Below, piece by piece: positions 60,233 to 64,000 of a DNA stretch of 64,000 nucleotides. Numbering within the stretch: the first letter of the stretch is position 1; the number at the start of each line of letters is the position of its first letter. Below the pieces are notes generated by a model. The model ran no database searches, was not told the origin of the DNA, and saw nothing but the letters and a program-made list of their open reading frames with translations. The translations under genes were made by a program, and so were the position numbers. Source of the stretch: an uncultured Lachnospiraceae bacterium (lineage in GTDB: Bacteria > Bacillota > Clostridia > Lachnospirales > Lachnospiraceae); NCBI GenBank assembly GCA_910588825.1, contig CAJURF010000003.1, forward strand, positions 29,828 through 93,827. Direction: 5' to 3'.

Positions 60233-61816
60233 CTAAATTTTATATTTTTCAATCACACACTGATGACTGGTCTTTTTCTTACTATAATTGATTCCAACCA
60301 GCAAAATTTCTCCTGAATAATGTTCCAAAGCTTTCGTATACTTTTTCTTCTTGATCTGGCCGACCGCCGTATCTGCCGATTGATTCCATTTCAATTCTAT
60401 CAGTAAAGCCGGCATATCTGAATATTCTTTTCTTGGAAAAAACACAAGATCTGCAAACCCCCGTCCTGTCGGAAGTTCTCTGACAGGTTTGAAATAGTAC
60501 CTCATGGCTCCCAGATAAGCAATACTTACTACACTGCTGAGAGAATTTTCATCATTATATTGAATGTTAGAAGCATATCCCATATGGATTTCTTCCACAA
60601 TTTCTGCCACTGCCTTACAGTCCATATCCAAAGTTGCCCTCAGCAGATTTTCAGACTGTATCTGCAGCTCCACCAGCTCATTCCATTCTTTCTTTTTTAC
60701 CGCCGTCACAAACTCACTGCGGATTTCTTCGTTGGGAATAAAAGCCATTTTCCTGCTTTTATCATAAGCCAGATACCCCAAATGAATCAAAAGAGTCAGC
60801 ACATCATTCATATTTTCAAAGGTAACCATATCATTTTGATAAGTATTTACCTCAATTTCCGCCATTCCCCCTGAAATCATATTGATAACTGCTGTTTTCA
60901 ACCCATCAAAGTCCATGTTAATCAAAGGAAGAATAGATTCATAAGTACCTGTCATAGACCAATAACTCTGAAATTCTCCCCACATCATAACACTCACAAC
61001 TGCCTGGGGATTGTATACATGTTCTTCCGAAATAAAATAGCCGTCATACCAGCGCTGTACTTCCTCAAAATCTCTGTGATATTGAGCGCATAACTGCCTT
61101 ACCTCTTTTGTGGTAAATCCAATATACGGAGCCAGAACTTTGGCGTCCAGCATGGTGAACTCATCAAAATTATTCAGAGCTGATTGTGTTTTCATTTTCT
61201 TGATGGGCAGGATTCCTGTCAGATAGGCAAGATGAAGAAATTTGGTGGGCTGGGTTCCTTTGAATAATCCCCGCAGAAAATTAATGTATTGTTCCTGTAC
61301 ATCCGCTTTTTTTACCTCGTCGCGGATTAGGACATCCCATTCGTCAATGATAATAATAAATTTTTTTCCTGTCACAGTATGAATCTCTGAGAGAGCTTCC
61401 GGCAGAGACCCAATATCTGGTTTCATCTCTCCCGGATAATATATACGTAATTCTTTCAGTATATTACTTTCAATATATGACACAGTCGCTTCCGCCGACT
61501 TTGCACTGGTACGGCACCGCTGCACATCTATGTGTATTACATCATACCGGTTCAGATGTTCCCGCCAGTTTTTCTCCCCGCTGATTTTCCGCCCTTCAAA
61601 CATCCGGGCAGATTCACAGCCTTTACTATAATAGGCTGTCAGCATATCAGCTGTGATAGACTTTCCAAACCGCCGGGGACGGCTGTTGCAGATCCAGGCA
61701 TTTTTTGTATCCATGACTTTATTGGTATAACTTAAGAGCCCTGTTTTATCCACATAGATTTCAGAATTAAGGGCCACCTGAAAAGCCCCTCCATCCGGAT
61801 TTACAAAACATCCCAT
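60233..61816 (-). CDS. AAA-ATPase-like / PD-(D/E)XK nuclease family protein (DUF1703)
   Basis: A 527-residue protein of the AAA-ATPase_like plus PDDEXK_9 architecture. The N-terminus has YVDKTGLLSY and SRPRRFGKSITADML, with an RFGKS P-loop-like motif; the Walker B-like IIIIDEWDVLIRDE follows; the C-terminal nuclease core is GRGFADLVFFPRKE with ALLIELKWNQSADTA. These are abundant in gut Clostridia and Bacteroides, often in many copies, and their role is unknown. Its start is 2 bases after the VanZ-like gene. Confidence 0.85.
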   Translation of the reverse strand: MGCFVNPDGGAFQVALNSEIYVDKTGLLSYTNKVMDTKNAWICNSRPRRFGKSITADMLTAYYSKGCESARMFEGRKISGEKNWREHLNRYDVIHIDVQRCRTSAKSAEATVSYIESNILKELRIYYPGEMKPDIGSLPEALSEIHTVTGKKFIIIIDEWDVLIRDEVKKADVQEQYINFLRGLFKGTQPTKFLHLAYLTGILPIKKMKTQSALNNFDEFTMLDAKVLAPYIGFTTKEVRQLCAQYHRDFEEVQRWYDGYFISEEHVYNPQAVVSVMMWGEFQSYWSMTGTYESILPLINMDFDGLKTAVINMISGGMAEIEVNTYQNDMVTFENMNDVLTLLIHLGYLAYDKSRKMAFIPNEEIRSEFVTAVKKKEWNELVELQIQSENLLRATLDMDCKAVAEIVEEIHMGYASNIQYNDENSLSSVVSIAYLGAMRYYFKPVRELPTGRGFADLVFFPRKEYSDMPALLIELKWNQSADTAVGQIKKKKYTKALEHYSGEILLVGINYSKKKTSHQCVIEKYKI

Positions 61817-61818
61817 GT

Positions 61819-62388
61819 CTACACACCCCTTTGTATATCTGAAACCCGTGCTTCCAGACTTCCCATGGACACAGCCAGTTTATAAATAAAATACCCAACC
61901 GCCACGCCTGCCGTATTATGGATGATATCATCGAACTCAAATAAACCGCATTTCAAGACAAGCTGAAGTACTTCAATGGAAAAAGACACAAGAAAACCAA
62001 TAAAAACAGTGATACTCTCATATCTCCCTGCAGCCGGAAAAACCGCAGGCAGTAAGACGCCCAGGGGCATCAGCATCATACAGTTGAGAAGAATCTCTTT
62101 TATCATCTCATCCCCGTATACCCGTATTCCCCACCGGTAAGACCAAAACAATTCCAGACAATAACGCATCTGCGGCCCAGGCGTCCTGGTAAATACCGTG
62201 GACCCATACACGAATACCATATACCACACAATGAGAAACGCCGCAAACATACGGCTTTTCTTCCACTGCTTCACAGTGAACAGTTTCCATAAAAATAAAA
62301 ACATGAGACCTGCGATTACCGCGATTAAAATATACGTCTGCACGGACCACTTAGGCCTGTACACAGACCACAGCTCTATAATATCCAT
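61819..62388 (-). CDS. VanZ-family membrane protein
   Basis: About 189 residues with five spans. The VanZ pattern is visible: TRTPGPQMRYCLELFW, EILLNCMMLMPLGVLLP and SIEVLQLVLKCGLFEFDDIIHNTAGVAVG. VanZ gives low-level teicoplanin resistance in one operon, but most members have no known role. I favour the ATG at 62388 with AGGA at proper spacing; longer starts at 62415 or 62454 would begin in a repeat half-copy. Confidence 0.8.
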   Translation of the reverse strand: MDIIELWSVYRPKWSVQTYILIAVIAGLMFLFLWKLFTVKQWKKSRMFAAFLIVWYMVFVYGSTVFTRTPGPQMRYCLELFWSYRWGIRVYGDEMIKEILLNCMMLMPLGVLLPAVFPAAGRYESITVFIGFLVSFSIEVLQLVLKCGLFEFDDIIHNTAGVAVGYFIYKLAVSMGSLEARVSDIQRGV

Positions 62389-62433
62389 ATTAAAATTCCT
62401 ATACTCCTCTTTCATTTCAAACCATTCTACACA

Positions 62434-62449
62434 TTTAAGACATGCTCTA
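62434..62449. repeat. Half-copy of the repeat family upstream of the VanZ-like gene
   Basis: TTTAAGACATGCTCTA matches the inverse end of the elements at 3914-4073 and 21847-21912 with one base changed. Confidence 0.35.
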
Positions 62450-62548
62450 ATCATAGAATTACTTCTTTAAAACAGTTCTTTCAATAAGAGTATAGCATAG
62501 TTCAGAAAATATATACAGGTTTTTATCTCTTCTCTTTCACACTTCAAT

Positions 62549-63226
62549 CTAACGCAATGCCGCACCAGCACCTGGCTCATTCTTCATAATTTTAACCAGC
62601 CTGCTGGTCCCCAGTCTGTCTGCGCCCAGCTGTATAAACTTTTCCGCGTCTTCAAAGGAGGAAATGCCCCCCGCAGCCTTTATTTTCACATGACTGCCCA
62701 CATGGGCCCTCATCAGCTTTACATCTTCTAATGACGCGCCTCCTGTGGAAAATCCTGTGGATGTTTTAATATATTCTGCCCCTGCCTGTGTGACAATCCC
62801 GCACATTTTTACTTTCTCTTCCTGTGTCAGCAGACAGGTCTCAATAATAACTTTCAAAATCTTCCCGCCGCACGCCCGGTGCACCTGACGGATTTCCTCT
62901 TCTATCTCCTGGTATCTTCTGTCTTTGAGATATCCGATGGGAATCACCATATCAATTTCTTCGGCCCCGTCTGATACCGCCTGCTGGGCCTCATATACTT
63001 TTACAGCCGTAGTGCTGTATCCATTGGGAAAACCGATGACCGTACAGATGGGAAGTCTCCCCTGCACATAGTCCGCAGCCTGCTTTACATAACAGGCCGG
63101 GATGCATGCAGACGCTGTCTTGTATCTCATCCCGTCATCCAGCACCTGCCGAATCTCTGCCCAGACAGCTGCCTGAGATAACAGCGTGTGGTCCACACGT
63201 TTTAAAATATCTTCTCTATCCATCAT
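62549..63226 (-). CDS. deoC: Deoxyribose-phosphate aldolase
   Basis: A 225-residue class I aldolase that splits 2-deoxyribose 5-phosphate to glyceraldehyde 3-phosphate and acetaldehyde. The Schiff-base Lys lies in YIKTSTGFSTGGA and the second Lys in VKIKAAGGISSF; DHTLLSQAA is near the N-terminus. It follows deoB by 23 bases in the same direction, the usual nucleoside-catabolism pair. Confidence 0.94.
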   Translation of the reverse strand: MMDREDILKRVDHTLLSQAAVWAEIRQVLDDGMRYKTASACIPACYVKQAADYVQGRLPICTVIGFPNGYSTTAVKVYEAQQAVSDGAEEIDMVIPIGYLKDRRYQEIEEEIRQVHRACGGKILKVIIETCLLTQEEKVKMCGIVTQAGAEYIKTSTGFSTGGASLEDVKLMRAHVGSHVKIKAAGGISSFEDAEKFIQLGADRLGTSRLVKIMKNEPGAGAALR

Positions 63227-63249
63227 AATCTATCCTTCCATCAGATGAT

Positions 63250-64000
63250 TTATACCAATTGTTCCAATATTGAGCTCCCGATGGTTCCCTCCGGCATTTC
63301 CACCCCAAAATTGCCGGCAATAGATGCCCCCACAACGGCAAATGTGCCAGCATCCTTCAGCCTGCCGTACCCTTTCATGGACGGGGACCAGGCAAGAAAC
63401 GGCACTTTCTCCCTTGTGTGGTCTGTTCCTGTATGGGTGGGGTCATTGCCATGGTCTGCCGTAATGAGCAGAAGGTCGTCTTCTTGCAGAAGCTTTAGAA
63501 GTTCTCCCAGCTTTACGTCAAATCTTTCCAATTCCCGGGCATACCCTTTTGGATTCCTCCGATGCCCCCACAGTGCGTCAAAGTCCACCAGATTCACATA
63601 GCACAGCCCCTGAAAATCCCTTTTTGCAATTTCGATGGTCTGTTCCATGCCATGGACGGAGCTTTTTGATTTGTTAGACTCTGTAAGCCCTTCCCCGTCA
63701 AAAATATCAAAAATCTTCCCCACTGAAATCACTGCAAATCCGGCATCTTTCAGCGCATCCAGGGCAGTCCGTCCATAGGGCTTCAGGGCATAATCGTGGC
63801 GGTTGCTGGTTCTCTTAAATTCCCCTTTCTTCCTTCCCACATAGGGCCTTGCAATGACACGGCCCACCTTCCACTCATCTTTCATGGTGATTTCCCTGGC
63901 GATTTCACAGCACCGGTACAGTTCCTCCAGTCCAAAGGTCTCCTCATTTCCACAGATCTGCAGTACGGAATCCGCGGATGTGTACACAATCATGTGGCCT
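63250..64000 (-). CDS. deoB: Phosphopentomutase (5' partial)
   Basis: DeoB interconverts (deoxy)ribose 1- and 5-phosphates. The frame is open to the right window edge, so the N-terminal third is missing. The visible part starts HMIVYTSADSVLQIC and has the metal-site motifs LVDFDALWGHRRN, LLLITADHGNDPTHTGTDHT and REKVPFLAWSP of the alkaline phosphatase superfamily. It provides the substrate for the aldolase encoded next. Confidence 0.94.
   Translation of the reverse strand, partial: GHMIVYTSADSVLQICGNEETFGLEELYRCCEIAREITMKDEWKVGRVIARPYVGRKKGEFKRTSNRHDYALKPYGRTALDALKDAGFAVISVGKIFDIFDGEGLTESNKSKSSVHGMEQTIEIAKRDFQGLCYVNLVDFDALWGHRRNPKGYARELERFDVKLGELLKLLQEDDLLLITADHGNDPTHTGTDHTREKVPFLAWSPSMKGYGRLKDAGTFAVVGASIAGNFGVEMPEGTIGSSILEQLV

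Noticed and set aside
1..64000. CRISPR arrays, tRNA or rRNA genes, prophage or integrative-element modules
   Set aside because: No regularly spaced repeats, tRNA cloverleaf ends, rRNA sequence or integrase/relaxase/phage genes were seen on reading both strands.

Overview
The window looks like a chromosomal segment from an anaerobic Firmicute, most likely a gut-type Clostridium of the Lachnospiraceae. This is inferred from the mid-range base composition, strong GGAGG ribosome sites, frequent TTG/GTG starts, sigma-A promoters, YesM/YesN two-component pairs, LexA/DinR-type SOS boxes and the gene families present. No rRNA, tRNA, CRISPR array or transposase gene was found. Both ends cut genes: a fructose-6-phosphate aldolase-like gene at the left and phosphopentomutase (deoB) at the right.

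Positions 1-11 kb carry fsa-like, cysK, a corrinoid-type URO-D methyltransferase convergent with a DUF3786 gene, and a sugar-sensing unit made of a binding-protein lipoprotein, YesM kinase, sodium symporter and YesN regulator. Positions 11-20 kb carry yjbQ, ptsI in line with an AGE-family sugar epimerase, dinB under SOS boxes, and a cell-wall amidase gene split by a 2.1 kb transporter plus kinase cassette. Positions 20-31.7 kb carry small membrane proteins, a PduL-like acyltransferase, PAP2, mutY with a glycosyltransferase, a HAD hydrolase, an L,D-transpeptidase and a Gld-type ABC operon. Positions 31.8-37.8 kb are one minus-strand run: SAH/MTA deaminase, GH13 glucosidase, adenosylhomocysteinase, rpiB, a CmpB-like membrane protein and a 63-residue protein. 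Positions 37.8-48.1 kb carry apbE next to NusG-II and Gx-transporter genes, an alpha/beta hydrolase, a BceAB-like exporter without its sensor pair, a polar amino acid ABC importer and a second L,D-transpeptidase with Big_2 repeats.

The outstanding region is 48.1-59.9 kb, all on the minus strand. In transcription order it reads: TM1266-family small regulator, NifH-like, two nitrogenase component-1-like subunits, a 251-base spacer with a perfect 27-bp inverted repeat and direct repeats, then NifH-like, two more component-1-like subunits and hypF with overlapping or abutting reading frames, then a second hairpin spacer and hypC, hypD, hypE. Thus two parallel nitrogenase-like H-D-K triads sit with the machinery that makes the Fe(CN)2(CO) unit of NiFe hydrogenases. 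There is no hypA, hypB or hydrogenase subunit in the window, and no nifB, nifE or nifN assignment that I can make. By hand alignment each D/K-like pair keeps four of the six classic P-cluster cysteines, which points to a 4Fe-4S cluster of the DPOR/CfbD kind. I do not recognise this combination as a described enzyme system.

The right end carries a PD-(D/E)XK/AAA-like protein, a VanZ-like protein and the deoxyribonucleoside catabolism pair deoC and deoB. A family of short inverted-repeat elements sharing GAGCGTGTCTKAAAA ends is scattered through the intergenic gaps.
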